Notes: generated by a model from the sequence alone, not told the origin. Positions 44,040 to 59,000 are shown, counted from the first letter of the stretch. The stretch: DNA of 64,000 nt from Serripes groenlandicus (GCA_031761405.1 JASEVX010000010.1:6992130-7056129), one strand, 5' to 3'. Numbers and translations are program-made.

Positions 44040-47000
44040 CTGAAATGATAAATAAAGGACACGTTAAAACTTTCCCACATACAATAATTCTGCAGCAGAC
44101 GACTTTCCAATCATCCTGGCAACAATTTGAAAAATCTCCATAAATGAGTTTTATTATTAGTTAAGAGTTGAAAACATTGTGGCAAAAGGGGAAATCGCTC
44201 ATTATGAGCAATTTCTCCTTTTGCCATAATGTTTACATAAGTGGTCTGCTGCAGTGGAGTCAGAAAGGGTCTGTATGTGGGAAAGGATAAACCCATTCCC
44301 TCATACAACAAATCTGCATCAGAATGCTTTGAAAATATCTCGGGGAAAAAGATATTGAGAATGGAGACCTTCAAGTACATAACAGAACAATTAAGTCATG
44401 TTTAACCCTTTCCCTCATATAGACGATTTCTGACGCCTCTGCAGCAGACAGCTTTTTGAAAACATAGTGACAAAAGAAGAAATTGCACAAAACGTGCAAT
44501 TTCTCCTTTTGCCACAATGTTTTCCACTTTTTGTGGCGATTGGTTTGACAATCGCCACAATGCTAACAGAAACAACAACAACGAAAATATTTACATAGTC
44601 GGTTTTGAAAAATCGGTTGATATTTATTTTCCTTACTGCAAACTAATTTACTCACATCCGTTATAGTTCCATCATTGATGCAGAGACGCGATTAACTAAT
44701 AATTATGTCAGTGCTACTTTGGTACCGGATTGTTACTAATATTTGAGTTTTATCGAGACATTATCTACATAGAGTTAAAATATGATAATATTATCTTTGT
44801 CATGATTGGGCAGATAATAAATATCATTGCGCGTTCTATCTGCCTTGCACATAATTCTGATGATACTCAAATCTGGAAATTCCAACAGGTTCTATAAATA
44901 GCTCGCGATACTGGTGTTCTTAAATCTCAATATTATAAACGCTTTATTTTGTAGTTGTTTAAATATATGAAAGCGTCTAGATGATAAGACTGGTTTACAA
45001 AGGTTTAAAGAACACACGATGTCAGTGTGTACACACGTTATGTATACACGTCTGCACGTTCTAGGGTCAATTAGCAATCAATGCTGAAAGTGTAGCCTAA
45101 TTTAGTTTGGAGATCGAGCATTATAATATATGCCTATATTTTTATAAATTGAACAGTTTGGCAAATAGTGAAATTGTGCTTTTTGTGCATGCTTTGTGTT
45201 TCTTATTGCACTCAAATTTTTCGAAGCAGTTTAACAACCTCAGAGACATATAAATACACTGTGTTTATATGTCTCTGACAACCCTCAATCATGCAATGTG
45301 AAGGGACTAAATTGAACAGACTTGTTTAATATCGGACATCAATTGAAACAAACACCAAACTAATGGATACTGTTTTCTCTCCTTTCTTGATAATTTTGTT
45401 ATTTCTAAAGTGTACAAAATAGTTGATCTTAATATGGCCTAGTGACCTGGTGATGAACATGTGATTACCCGAACAATTTAGATTACAAATAGCTATTCTA
45501 ATGAGCTAAAACGGTAGTCTATCGAGTACCAACTAGATTTTTCATAAATTTGGAATGGCCTAAATTTGAACACATCATGACCAGTTTCAGAACGTAACTA
45601 AAAAATCACCAAGACAACATTCTGGCAAACTATCATTATTCTACTGTAAATAGATGAAGGGCTGATACATTCTCAAATTTACCCGCACCAGAGTGCACTA
45701 TTATTGAAAATCGCAAACCCTACACCGATATACTGCTTGTTACTTTGCAGGATTTTCCATACGATCGCCACTACAGTGCCATTGGCGCTTTGATTGTCAT
45801 AGGTTATCCATTCAATTATGGAGATTTTCTATTTATGACAAAATACGTTCAAAGTCGTCTGCTGCAGAATTGCCATTTGAGGGAAAGGGTTAAACAGACA
45901 ATAGAGGTTGTAACCTCCAGCTACAGAGGTAGCATAATTAACCCTTTCCAACATGCAGCCACAGTATTATGCATCTGCAGAAGACACCCTTGAAAACTTT
46001 GTGACAAAAGGAGGAATTGCTCATGATGAGCAATTTTTCCTGTCACAACATTTTATTTCAGGTCTGTTTAAAAATCAAAATTTGATTTATAGAGATCGTG
46101 TGAACTTAATTCTGTTCAGATAAATAACTGTATCCATATCTAAAGAAAAAAAAAATATCCAAAATGTTTTCTAAACATCCACTCAGTTACACTCATATAA
46201 TAAGTTCATGTATTTTCAAACAAATAATTAATTTTCATTGCATGAAAGAAATAAATATGACTACTTGATAAAGCGGGCTGGGGAGGGTTGGAAAGGGATA
46301 TAAGAGCAGGGTAGAGGGCTATACACATAAAGAATGGCGGATATTTGCCACCGCGGTCATTCTCCCCCTCGCCAATAAGTGCATAGGCGGTCATTTTCCG
46401 CATCTTTTTTACTTGGCGGACATTCTCCCCCTCACCAGTTTTTACATGGCGGACATTATCCACTGCACAAACGGACATTCTCCACCGCACAAAGGGACTT
46501 TCTCCCCTTCAACACAGTTTGCCTATACATATATTTTATTAATTGAACAATTATCGGATTTCCATTAAAAATATTTAATCCGCAATTGTTTTATGTTTAA
46601 CAGTTTACCTTTTAATCCCCACTTAACAGTTTGCCTATAATTACTGACGGTCTTTAACCAATTAAATACATTAATTTCATTGATGTATGGACTTAAAACA
46701 GATAGAGAATGTCAACTTGAAATGCAAACTGTTAATGAAGAATCATATATTAACATGGTCACGTATCTTTCAATCCAATACAAACATGGTTCAACCCCGA
46801 AAGAACCACCAACAATCGCATCTATACCAATACCAATTCCTACCGACTACATGAAAAACCTTATATACGACAACCATTCCTCTGACAAACGTGTACTAGT
46901 GTTTGCATCTGAAGATGGTTTAAGCCTACTAGGTTCTTCAGACACTTGGTTCATGGACGGCACATTTTCGACAGCGCCGTCACAGTTTCAGCAGATATTT

Positions 47001-50000
47001 TGTATACGTGCTGCCATTGGAAATACCCACGTGTCCGTCGCATACGCTCTATTACCTTCTAAAACCCAACATATATATGAAGAATGCCTGACCGCCATAC
47101 TAGATGCGTGCCTACAAAGAGACATACGTCCATCTCCCAACACAGTAGTCACTGACTACGAAATAGCTATCCACAACGCTGTGAAGGCAGCTATATCCAC
47201 CAATATACATATACAGGTAATTCTAAAATTATATTATGATGTGTTATGATCGTATTTGTTTTATGATGTTAATCTTTGAACAATGTCGTCTACATAAGGA
47301 ATTGAGTATGTGTCTTTGAGTCGTTCAGAGGTTGTTTGATGCTGTACGCACCCAGCGTACCGAACATACTGTAGTTTATCAATTTGTTTAATATCAAAAT
47401 GTTATTGATAGCATTTTTCTAACATTTCAGGGCTGTTTCTACCACCTTACTCAGTCCACATGGCGTCGTATCCAAGCCGATGGGCTTCAGCAACTGTACA
47501 AAGACGACGAAGAAACCCGTCACTTCTTTGGTATGCTCGATGGTTTGGCCTTCCTTCCAGTCACTGATGTTAAATTAGGAATGGTATTCCTACGCGAGAT
47601 CGCCAGAGACGACTTATTGACTGTAGTAGATTACTTTGACACAACTTATGTGAATGGGGCCTTCAGGTAATGTGGTAAACTTTATCTGCTTTGATTATGT
47701 TAACACAATATATGTGTCACTGTAAAAATGACTCTTCCAAAATGTATCTGTTTGTGAGATATAACTGATCCTCCTTTGAAAGTGTAAACGTCTTTTTTCT
47801 ACTGTATAGGTGATGTTATCAATGTAACATATTATGTCTCCACTGTAAAAATGACTCTTCCAAAATGTGTCTGTTGTGAGATATAACTGAACCTCCTTTG
47901 AATGCGTAAACGTCTTTTTTCTACTGTATGTGTGATGTTATCAATGTAACATATGTCTCCACTGTAAAAATGACTCTTCCAAAAAATGTATCTGTTGTGA
48001 GATATAACAGATCCTCCTTTGAATGCGTAAACGTTTTTTTCTACTGTATATGTGATGTTATCAATGAAACATATGTCTCCACTGTAAAAATGACTCTTCC
48101 AAAAAATGTATCTGTTGTGAGATATAACAAATAAGAATTTCTTCTTAAGTTACGTCCTAAGTCGTAAAAGTTGTTATCAATTTTATTTATGTATTTCAGA
48201 TCTGTTCTCTCCATGAATGGCAAAATGAAGTTCCGACGTACTGAACCATTATTCAAACTCGAGACTTGGAACGTTCACCTTGCAACCATGACGGGTCAAG
48301 CGCGAACCAACAATGTTTGTGAGGGATGGAATAATGGTTTCAGTAGGTTGGTTGGTCACAAGAACCCCTCACTTTGGACCGTTATTCAGTGCCTTGAGAA
48401 GGATGCGAAGATGGTAGAGGCGGACATTCTAAGACATCAGATGGGCCAGACTTCTTCGCAGAGATGTAAGTGTACGCTTGTAAAACATCAACAGACTCTA
48501 CATACATTATGTGGCCAGTATATCAACAAGAGGGCCAAGATGACCCTAAATCGATCACCTGATTGATAGTAAATTAGTAGAAATATCTGGGAAAAAGATC
48601 AAGGAGTGCAATTAGAACTTCAAGGAGTGAACACTTCTCAAGAAACAGCTTATAAGTAAAGGTCATTTATATCTTGAAATCTAACAAGAACTTCAATTAG
48701 AAATGAATTATTAAGTTTTTGTCATTTTGCACCTTTCTTGATCTGTTTTTAATATAAACCAATATGGCTTGAACAGTTTTTTTAGAGGGGCATTTTTAAA
48801 AGGATTCTTTCTACTGAATTATCTTGGAGTCTGACAAGCAGATTATGGAGGAAAAGGATTTTAAAGTTTGGTCGTTTTACTCATGTTCTGATACATGTAT
48901 GGTGAGTTTAAGGAACGACAACTCTGCGAAGGTTTCAAGGTTTATTTGAATAAGTCAAGGCCCATATGGGCATGTGACAACATGAAACGGTACATGAATA
49001 CAAAATAATACAAAATGGCAAATAATATGTAAAAACAAAATAATACAAAATGGCAAATAATATACAACGAAGGAGATTGCCCTTGCATAATACTCTGCCA
49101 AGTGTTACCTCCCTTAGACCATAAATCTAATAACCATATGTCATTTGAAGCAAAAAGTTTAATTACTCCTTTTCTGATGCTGCTTGGTTGCTATGCCTTT
49201 CAACAAATCAATATGGCTTGACAAAGTATGTAGATGATCAATGAAAGAACATTTCTACAAAACTATCTTTAAATCAGACAAGCACTTTTATAAGGATGCT
49301 TTATTAAAGTATTGTCATTTTGCCCCTTTTTTTATGCCGCCTGACTGCCATGTTTTTCGACCAATCAGTATGGCTTGAACAATTTTTATAGAGGGTCACC
49401 CAAGGAACATTTCTACCAAATTATATTTTTTTATGACAGGCAGATTCGGAGGAGAAGATTTTTTTAAGTTTGGACATTTTGTCCCCTTTCTGATGCCGCA
49501 GCAACCAAAGTTCTCAATGGAATTTAAATCTTTGAACAACTTTGAAAGAGGCCAACCAGAGGAACAGTCCTGTGATGTTTCACGAAAATTGTCCTTGGAG
49601 TTTAGGAGGAGTTGATGTTTAAAGCTAAAAGTTAACACCAGACGGACGACGGACGACGGACAAAAAGTGATCAGAATAGCTCACCTTCAGCCTTCGGCTA
49701 AGGTGATCTAAAAAACAGAAGTCCCTTGCAGAGTTTTTGAACACTATTGGTTCCAACATTAGACTATCAAAGTAACTTGTGCTTATTCTTTAGAATGTGC
49801 TATTCCTGTGCTTTATTTGAAACCCCATTAAGTGTGCTTTTTTAAAGAAATATACTTGTAAAAATGTGATAAGGTGTTGTTCTTCTTTTTTTCATTTTTT
49901 TGTCCGCATATGTATGAAGCTTCCATCAATTAGATGTAGGTGCGGTGGATAATGTCCGCATATGTATGAAGGGGAGAATGTCCGCTTCCATCAATTAGGT

Positions 50001-53000
50001 GCGGTGGATAATGTCCGCCATGTAAAAACTGGTGAGGGGGAGAATGTCCGCCAAGTAAAAAAGATGCGGCGGATAATGTCCGCCTATGCACTTATTGACG
50101 AGGGGGAAAATGACCGCGGTGGCAAATGACCGGTTACCACACATAACACAATGTCTTTAAAACATTGTACCTGTACAGTATATTGTCATCAAATACATAA
50201 CTAAAAAGATTCTACTTCTAGATGGCCACTTCTAATCTAAAAAGACATTTTAATTTTTATTCTCTTTAAATATTTCTTGTTTACAGACATATTTTGACGT
50301 GTCTGCAGTTGACAACTTTTGAAAACATTTTGGCAAACGGACAAATTGCTCGTAATAAGCAAGTTTCCCATTTGTCACAATCCATTTCAAATCCATTCAA
50401 CAATTACATAATTGTTTATGGAGCTTATTAGATAGATACTCAGAGCATAGCTCAATTAGAACAGATATAGATGGATGGATTTATTAACATGAAAATGATA
50501 TTGCTAAAAGTATGAGGGTTACAGCTGTTCTGTAGATACTAAGACTATCCTACTTAACCCTTTCCAACCTGCAGCAGATAACTTTTGAAAACATTGTGGC
50601 AAAAGAATTGATTGATTGGGGTTTAATGCCCTTTTTCAAAAAAAAATCTGTCATATCACGGCGGCCAGTTCACCCTACCAATATGTTTCCTGGTTTTCTC
50701 ACACCAGTACTCCACACAACAGTCTTTTCAAGCAACTGGCTGCTTTTCCGTATAGACTGTTAGCCCATTGGTGGAAGATGAATGACGCTTGTCACATTGA
50801 CTTTTATCAAACATCAAAAAGAATGTTGGCCGAGCTATGGTTAGAACTCACAACCCATTGAGTGACAGCCTGCGATGCTACTGACTGAGCTACCGGGACT
50901 CCGCTTGTGGCACAAGGAGAAATTGCTCTGAATGATATTTTCAAATCGGTCTGCCGCAGATTTGTTGTATACATGTGGGAAAGCCTTTTTTAAGGGTTAA
51001 TGAAAGTACAAAATAAATGGAATAATTTAGAAGAGCATGAGCCATGTCTTTGCTTATGAACATGTAGCCATTACTTGATGTTATCCACTCTGATTGCCAT
51101 TTGTTAACCTTTTCTCTAATACAAATAATTTAAAATGGCTGTCAGGTAGAAAACTATTAACCCTTTCCCACATACTACAAATTGGCAGCAGACGACTTTC
51201 AAATCATTTTGTCAAAAAGATGGAGATGTTCTTTAATTTAACAAGAGGGCTCGCTGCCTGCTTTTTTATTTTCTAAGACAAAAAAGGGGCATTAATGAAT
51301 AATATTTAAGACAGAGTTATGTGACTTGGTATGGACATGCATATTATTCGTAGGAACATGTGTACCAAGTTTCATAACATAGAAAATGTTGAACTTTTTT
51401 TGAGTTATGAGGTACGGTTAAAGTTTTGGGACGATGCAGACGAGGCCAAGAGCCTCGCATTACCCCGTTATTTGATAAGTACCGGTAGATCATTCTTAAA
51501 ATAGCAAAACAGGAAAATATTTAAATATCTTCTATTATATTTTGCTAATAGGGGTACAAAATCATCATTCAATGTTATTGAACTTTATTTAACCCTTTCC
51601 CACACACAGACACTTTCTGTTTTCAAAGACGACTACTGCAGATTTGTTAAATGTTGGTTTCCTGGCATTTCCTGGATTAGTTACCAGTACTACTGGAGTA
51701 CTAGTCAATTTATCCTGACACCAGCAAGTATGTTGTTATGCTAATCCTGAGTGCCAAGGAGGGCAGCCATTTCTACTATTTTTAAAGTCTTTGATATGAC
51801 CTGGTCAAGGCTCGGACCCAAGATCAATCAATTAGGAATAGTTATGAGCTTTGCATTGACAAAATCATGTTCATGGTAGTTAATTAATATCTCTTAACTT
51901 TCAACTAGCAATGTTTTTGATTCACACACACTGTTAAGCCTTTCCAACATGTAACAAATCTGCAGCAGACGACTTTGAAAACATCTTTGCCAAAATTTGA
52001 AAAATCTCTGTAGATGAAAGTATAATAATTGAAATGAGTTGTAAACATTGTGGCAAAAGTTGTCTGCTACAGAGGCGTCAACATGAGCATGTTTGAGGGA
52101 AAGGCTCAAAAGTATTTAACCCTTTCCCACAAATAGACCTTTATTGATGCCTCTGCAGCAGCCGACTTTTGAAAGTATTTTGGCATTTTTACCACAATTG
52201 TTCACCCCTCTCAAATTAGTATACTTTCTTTTATAAAGATTTTACAAATTTTGACCTAGATGTGCTCAAAGTCGACTGCTGCAGATTTGTTATAAGAGGG
52301 AAATGGTTAAAATGGCTAGCTGGTAAAATGTAATACACAATTAGTTGGTTACAAAAGAAGGTTAGAAAACAACAACAACTTTTGTTACAGATTTACAAAA
52401 CTAAATGTTCAAAAATCAAACTTTGCTTGATTTTCCATGACTGTTATGACTATTTGCAGAAATATTAAAATAATAATAAATGTATTCCTTTTCTTGACAA
52501 ATTTAAAATCTCATATAAAACAAACATTGTTGACGATTTTTTTCTTTTTTTTCTTCAAATGTTTTTAAATCGGAAGAGTGTATGAATATCATATCAAGTA
52601 GAGAGTTGATCCCTTCCAACATACAACAAATCTACAGCAGACGACTTTGAAAACATCAGGGCAAACATATGAAAAATCTCATAAATGAAAGTATAATTTC
52701 TGCATAGAGTTCATTAGAAATTTTTCCTTCTGCCACAATGTTTTCAAAAGTTATCCAATGCTGATGCGTCGAAATGTGTCTGTAAGTGGGAAAGGGTTAA
52801 GATACAGACAATAACTAAACACCCTGGCCTGGTTTATACAGCCAGGTTTGTTATTCAGTACCATTATAATATTAACTAAACAGATCTAGTAGAAAACAGA
52901 ACATTTCACATCTATTAATGCAAAATTAAGCAGAAATAAAAAAAAGATTATTTAAGCAGAAACTAAAAATGTACTTGTGACAACATACTTAACAAAGATG

Positions 53001-56000
53001 TAAATTCTCGCTTAAAGCTGTGAAAGAATAATCATAAAGATAGAATCACAAGAAATGAAAGTTTCTTCTTTTAGAAACACCCTCTGGAATTACCAGTCCT
53101 GCCCCTTCCATAACCTTATCAGGTCAGGAATAAACCCAATGTCATTTAAATCAGACCGAAATATTTCACTGTACGTATATAAGATCTGACTACCCCGCAT
53201 AAGAGGTCGTCTCGAATTGACCTTATACACTTACATACTCATGAGCATGTGCCAGATTGTTATGTCCAATGTAATCGAGCAATACAACAAACACCCGAGC
53301 TTTACCATCGGAGCACTCCACAATTACAGTTTGTCTATATCTTTTCTTCATACAGGTTATCTTACCTGTTTTATACCAAATTATTTGGTTTGACAATTAA
53401 ATTTGCTGAGGTGAATCTAACAGGACCTGTATGAGGCAGTCATCAGAATTATATACGAGCTAGCGAAGTTAAGGTCTGGTTTTAATCAGATTGGAATAAA
53501 CCAATAATGACAGCACCCTTGGACACGGTAAAGCAAGCATGTAGAGACCGAGACTTTCCGAGTGTGGTCAAAACCGTAAACTCTGTAAGTACTTTGCTTC
53601 GATTATTTATGTATTGATTTCTAACATCAAGTTGTATTGGTCCACTGTAGAGTTTATATTGGTCCAGACTCCAATGTCGAGTTTAAGAAAATCAAACGAA
53701 TATTTACTAAGTCCCTTAGATGTTATGTCCAAAGTCTTAAAAACATCACACAGTAGACGACATTTGAAAACATTGTGACCAAAAGTGAAATTGCTCATGA
53801 TGAGCAATTTCTCCTTTGGCCACAATGTTTTCAACTTTATTTATCAATAAAGCTTTCTTTTATGAAGATTTTTCAGTTTTTGTCACTATGTTTTCAAAGT
53901 TGTCTGCTGCAGATTTGTTGTATGTGGGAAAGGGTTAAAGAAAGAATACAGGCTTTTGAAGTTGGAAAGCATTTTACATGAGAAAATGATCCCAACCTTA
54001 CATGTGAGTTTATATGTGTTGGGTCAATCGGATATCTTATTCTACTAAGAGAAAAATCAAGAATGTCTACAAAATGAAAACCTCTCAAATTTAAAGAAGA
54101 ATAACACAACACATCAAACAGGTATTTGGAAATTATAATGAAGAACTGTTAAAGATGTAACACTTTTCCACTTGCAAACGCATTATGATGCATTTGCAAC
54201 AGATAACTTTTGAAAACATTCTGGCAAAAGAAGAAATTGCTCATAAATAGCATTCAGCTCTTTTGTGTCCGAATGTTTTCAATGTTTTCAATAAGTTTTG
54301 TTCCATTGATAGACATTTACCATAATATTGCCTTGATGGTTTCAAAGTTGTCTGTGGCAGATGTGTTATACGGGGAGAGGGACAATTAACCCTTTCCCTC
54401 ATACGACAATTATGCAGCAGACGACTTTGAACGTATTTAGGAAATATCTATAATTGAATGGATAACCTATGACAAAAAGTGGAAAACATTGTGGCAAAAG
54501 AAGAAATTGCACGTTTTGTGCAATTTCTTCTTTTGTCACTATGTTTTCAAAAAGCCGTCTGCTGCAGAGGTGTCAGAAAGCGTCTATATGAGGGAAAGGG
54601 TTAATGGTCAAATCTGGGTCTACTATGGGACTAGAAACCCAACTAAAAGTGGTTTGGTTCATTTCAAACATAAAACATATCTTCCAGAGGACTAGATAAG
54701 GAGGAGTTAACTGGTCTTTTCGCAACAATATCTCTCTTATGACTCAACTAAACCCTATGTTATGGGTACTCAAAAGAATCGTCTCAGTGAGATGATTCTT
54801 TTGAGTACCCACAACATAGTGTTTGACGGTCATATAAGAATTTGGCAATGTGAAATACTTTTTATATATAGAGCTTTGATCATCACCTCCTGAAGAATAG
54901 GAACCATTACTATCCAAAATATCTCAAAACTTTTTTTTAACATAAACAATTTTCCTCATACCCATGACATTTTGATGTCTCTGCAGCAGACAAGTTCAGA
55001 AACATTGTTGAAAAAGCAGAAATATCATATGAGGTATAGTTAACACCGTTACAAGATCAAAAAGCATTTAATAATAATGTCATAGGTTATCCATTCAATG
55101 CAGAAAACTTTAGGGAAGAGAAATGAGAGAGAAAAATGCAAAAGTTTTAGCTTTTTCACAATAATTTATAACATTGTCAGTTGCAGACACACTCTCTATA
55201 AGTCAATTGCATCAACAAAATATCTGATTAAATATTGTCCTTAATCCAATTATAATATTGTCCTTAATCCAATTATAGTGTTATTCAGCTGTATTAACCC
55301 TACATTAACCCTTTCCCACATACAACAAATCTGCAGCAGACAACTTTGGAATTATCAACTCCAAAATAAAGAAAATGAAAGTTTTAGAGTTGAAATCTTT
55401 GTGGCAAATGGAGAAATTGCTCACAAAGAGCAATTTCTAATTTTGCCACAATGTTTTCAAAAGTCGTCTGCTTCAGAGGCGTCAGAAAGCGTCTTTATAG
55501 GGGGGAAAGGGTTTATCCAATTATAGTGTATTTGAGCCGTTTTAATAACTCACCTCGCCCACTCGCTGTATCCAGTAGTTTTTGTCCATTGCTGCAGGGT
55601 CCGATACACCATTGTCCTCCATTGCTTTCTTGTAGGCAGCACGAGTCTGGAAAAAACACAAACAAATCATTGGAATATTTATCGAAAGTTTCTATAACAA
55701 TAATTTATATATAACAATTATATCAATGATTTGTATAGCTTTCGTGCAAGAACACCAATATTACTAAGCAAAGTTGAGCATTAAAGAGTTTTAGAAATTA
55801 CAATGATGTGTGAATGTATAACAAACCAAAACAATATGCCTTGCACGACTGAACATATTGTCATCAGAAATGAATATGAATACATAATACTAAAATGATA
55901 TTGATCTTAATCCGGTAAATATATAACCCTTTCCCTCATACGACAATTCTGCAGCAGACGACTTTGAACATATTTTGACAAATAATAGAAAATCTCTATA

Positions 56001-59000
56001 ATTGAATGGTTAACCTATGACTTAAATTGGAAAACATTGTGGCAAAAGGAGAAATTGCTTGTTTTGAGCAATTTCTTCTTTTGTCACTATGTTTTCAAAT
56101 AGCCGTCTGCTGCAGAGGCGTCAGAAAGCATCTATATGAGGGAAAGGGATAAGCATGAGATACTATCTTTTTTTTTAATTCTTACAAATAAATATATATT
56201 ATATGTTGACAATTGTCTTGTAAGAAGAGTGTAGGAAGGAACACATGTCTCACCTGCCAATATTATTGTCAGTAAGTGAAAGTATGATGTACAAACTGAC
56301 AGACAGACAGAGAAATGATAGCTATGTTTCAACTCTAAAAGGAGTCCAAATGACAATACCAATAATTTAACAAAAACATACATATAAAATGGTACAAATA
56401 AACGACGATATGTTAAATGACATCAACAATTAAGTACAATAAAAATATACAAGCCACATAAAAAACAAGTTCTTCAGACATTTAACCCTTTCCCTCATAT
56501 AGACGCTTTCTGACGCCTCTGCAGCAGACAGCTTTTTGAAAACATAATGACAAAAGAAGAAATTGCACAAAACATGCAATTTCTCCTTTTGCCACAATGT
56601 TTTCCACTTCTCGTCATAGGTTATCCATTCAATTATGGAGATTTTCTATGTTTTGTTTTGACAAAATACGTTCAAAGTCGTCTGCTGCAGAATTGTCGTA
56701 TGAGGAAAAGGGTTGAGAATACAGTCAGCCTTGATTAGCATCTGAGGAGAAACAAACTTTAGGGCACTTGTGATCAGTCTAAACCATTATGAGCAAATCC
56801 TTCTTTTGACACAATGTTTTCAAAAGTTGTCTGCTACTGGGCAAGGGTTAACCACAATTATCTTATTGATTGATTGATTGGGGTTTAACGCCGCTTTTAA
56901 CAATTTCTCAGTTATATCACAGCGGGCAGTTCACCTTCTCATGCATTTCCTGGTTTTCTCACACCAGTACTCCACACAACAATCTTCCCAAGCAAACAAT
57001 TATCTTAACTCTAATGTGTAAATCAAGGAAGAACATTTTGAAGATCTATGTGCATCAAAAATGCCTCAAATTCAGATGAATGGTATTTTATTATGTGCTA
57101 CATACTTATTGCCAGCATACATACACATGTACATATATATATGAGCCATGTTGGAGGAAAGCCAACTTTAGCATCTTATGACAAGTGAAGATAAAGGTAT
57201 ACACGTTGGTCAATTTAATCTGATCGAAATGGGCAACGATTGAAAGAAGATTTTTGAATGATTCTGGAACTACATATTACACTTTTTCGCAAATGTCCTA
57301 TTGTTGGTTTTCTTATGCAGCAAGTCCTATATACAATTGAGACATGTTATGTAATATGTTAACATATATACAATGTATTATGAGAAACTAACAGTGGTTA
57401 ATTCATCAATAAACCCTTTCCCACATAATATAGACACACTTTTATGGTTATGCAGCAGTCAACTTTTGAAAACATTGTGTCAAAAGGAGAAATCGCTCAC
57501 AATGAACAATTTCTCCATTTGCCATTACGTTTTCAATTCTTTCTAAAAAGGTATATTTTTCATTTATAGAGATTTTCTATATTTTTCACTAGATGTTATA
57601 AATGTTGTCTGCTGCATATTTGTTGTATGTGGGAAGGGTTTAAACTACTCTATGATCAAATACATGAATAAACAGTTGATGAGCTGTGCCCAAGGAAAAG
57701 CAGCCTTATGATATTTGTAACAATTGCATTGATATTTGTAACAAGAGCAGACAAAGATTAGCCTTTGTAATCTGTTCATCAGAAGCTTTTCCTCTTATTG
57801 GCAAACAGTGCAGATCCAGACAGGACTACTAGGATACATAGATTGATCAAGATCTGCATTAGTCTAAAATGACCATGGAGCGCAGCTTTTTTTTTTATAT
57901 AAAATATGAATTATACAACTATATATTGTATTTTTTAACCAATTATTAACCCTCTAGGCTCTACAATATAAACCAAGATCTGATTGTGTTTCCATGCAAT
58001 TAAATCATTAACTTCACTTATAAAATATCAATTAACCCTTTCCCACTCAACTTGCAGATGTATTTTGACGCCTCTGCAGCAGACAGCTTTTGAAATATCG
58101 TGACAAAATGTGAAATTGCTCATTATGAACAATTTCTGCTTTTGCCACATGTTTTCATTCATAGTAAATAATATAACTTTCATTTATAGAGATTTTCGAT
58201 CCCTACAGATGGTTTTTCAAAGACATCTGCTGCAGATTCTATCTATGTGGGAAAGGGTGAAAAATATAAACTATTTAAAAAAGGAAGAATCAACTGAAAT
58301 AAATGAGCTCTCTTCATCCAAGTATTTAGATTTGGTGAAGCAGCCCAGTAAAAAAACCCAGTCTGTTACCCTTTCACACTTACAGGTGCATCTTCAGCAG
58401 ACGACTTTTGGAAACAAAGTGGCAAAAGGAGCAATTTCTCCTTTGGCCACATAGTTTTCAGCAGTATCTACTTAACCCTTTTCCCTCATATAGACGCAGC
58501 AGACGACTTTTTTGTTAACATAGTGACAAAAGAAGAAATTGCTCAAAACGAGCAATTTCTCCTTTTGCCACAATGTTTTCCACTTTTAGTCATAGGTTAT
58601 CCATTCAATTATAGAGATTTTCCGTTTATTGACAAAATATGTTCAAAGTCGTCTGCTGCAGAATTGTCGTATGAGGGAAAGGGTTAATACAGATTTTAAA
58701 TAATTTTTTCTAGATTTTTTTCAAAGTCGTTTGCTGTAGATTTGCTGTATGTGTTAAAGGGTTTTAAACAATAACACCCTACCACGCAGTATACAATCAA
58801 CCATGTTAAAAACTCCACCCATTATTTCCCACTGTTACCTGATCATTTTCTATGAGTTTTCTGTGGTCAATGAAACCATTCTTCTTAAAGTGCTGTACCA
58901 AACAACCGGACAGTGTGAATTATACGACTGGTTAGTGACAATTCAAATTAATTTTAATTCCTTGACCCAGACAACATTTGAAAACATTGTTTGAAAGGGA

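Larger units (their letters stand above)
46331..50138 (+). mobile_element. Mutator-like (MULE) DNA transposon, 3.8 kb
   Basis: Long inverted repeats of about 170-210 bp enclose a MULE transposase gene. The candidate 8-bp target-site duplication ACACATAA lies at 46,323-46,330 and 50,139-50,146; 8-10 bp is the usual MULE range. Inside, 48,570-49,930 is filled with other repeats, so the element has taken in or been hit by later insertions. It sits in the last intron of the coiled-coil gene, on the opposite strand. Confidence 0.85.

Noticed and set aside
46680..46682. TTG as the transposase start
   Set aside because: TTG is not a usual eukaryotic start and ATG follows immediately at 46,683.
3535..57000. 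tRNA genes at A-box/B-box pairs
   Set aside because: The acceptor and anticodon stems do not close, and each match continues into a SINE body and tail.
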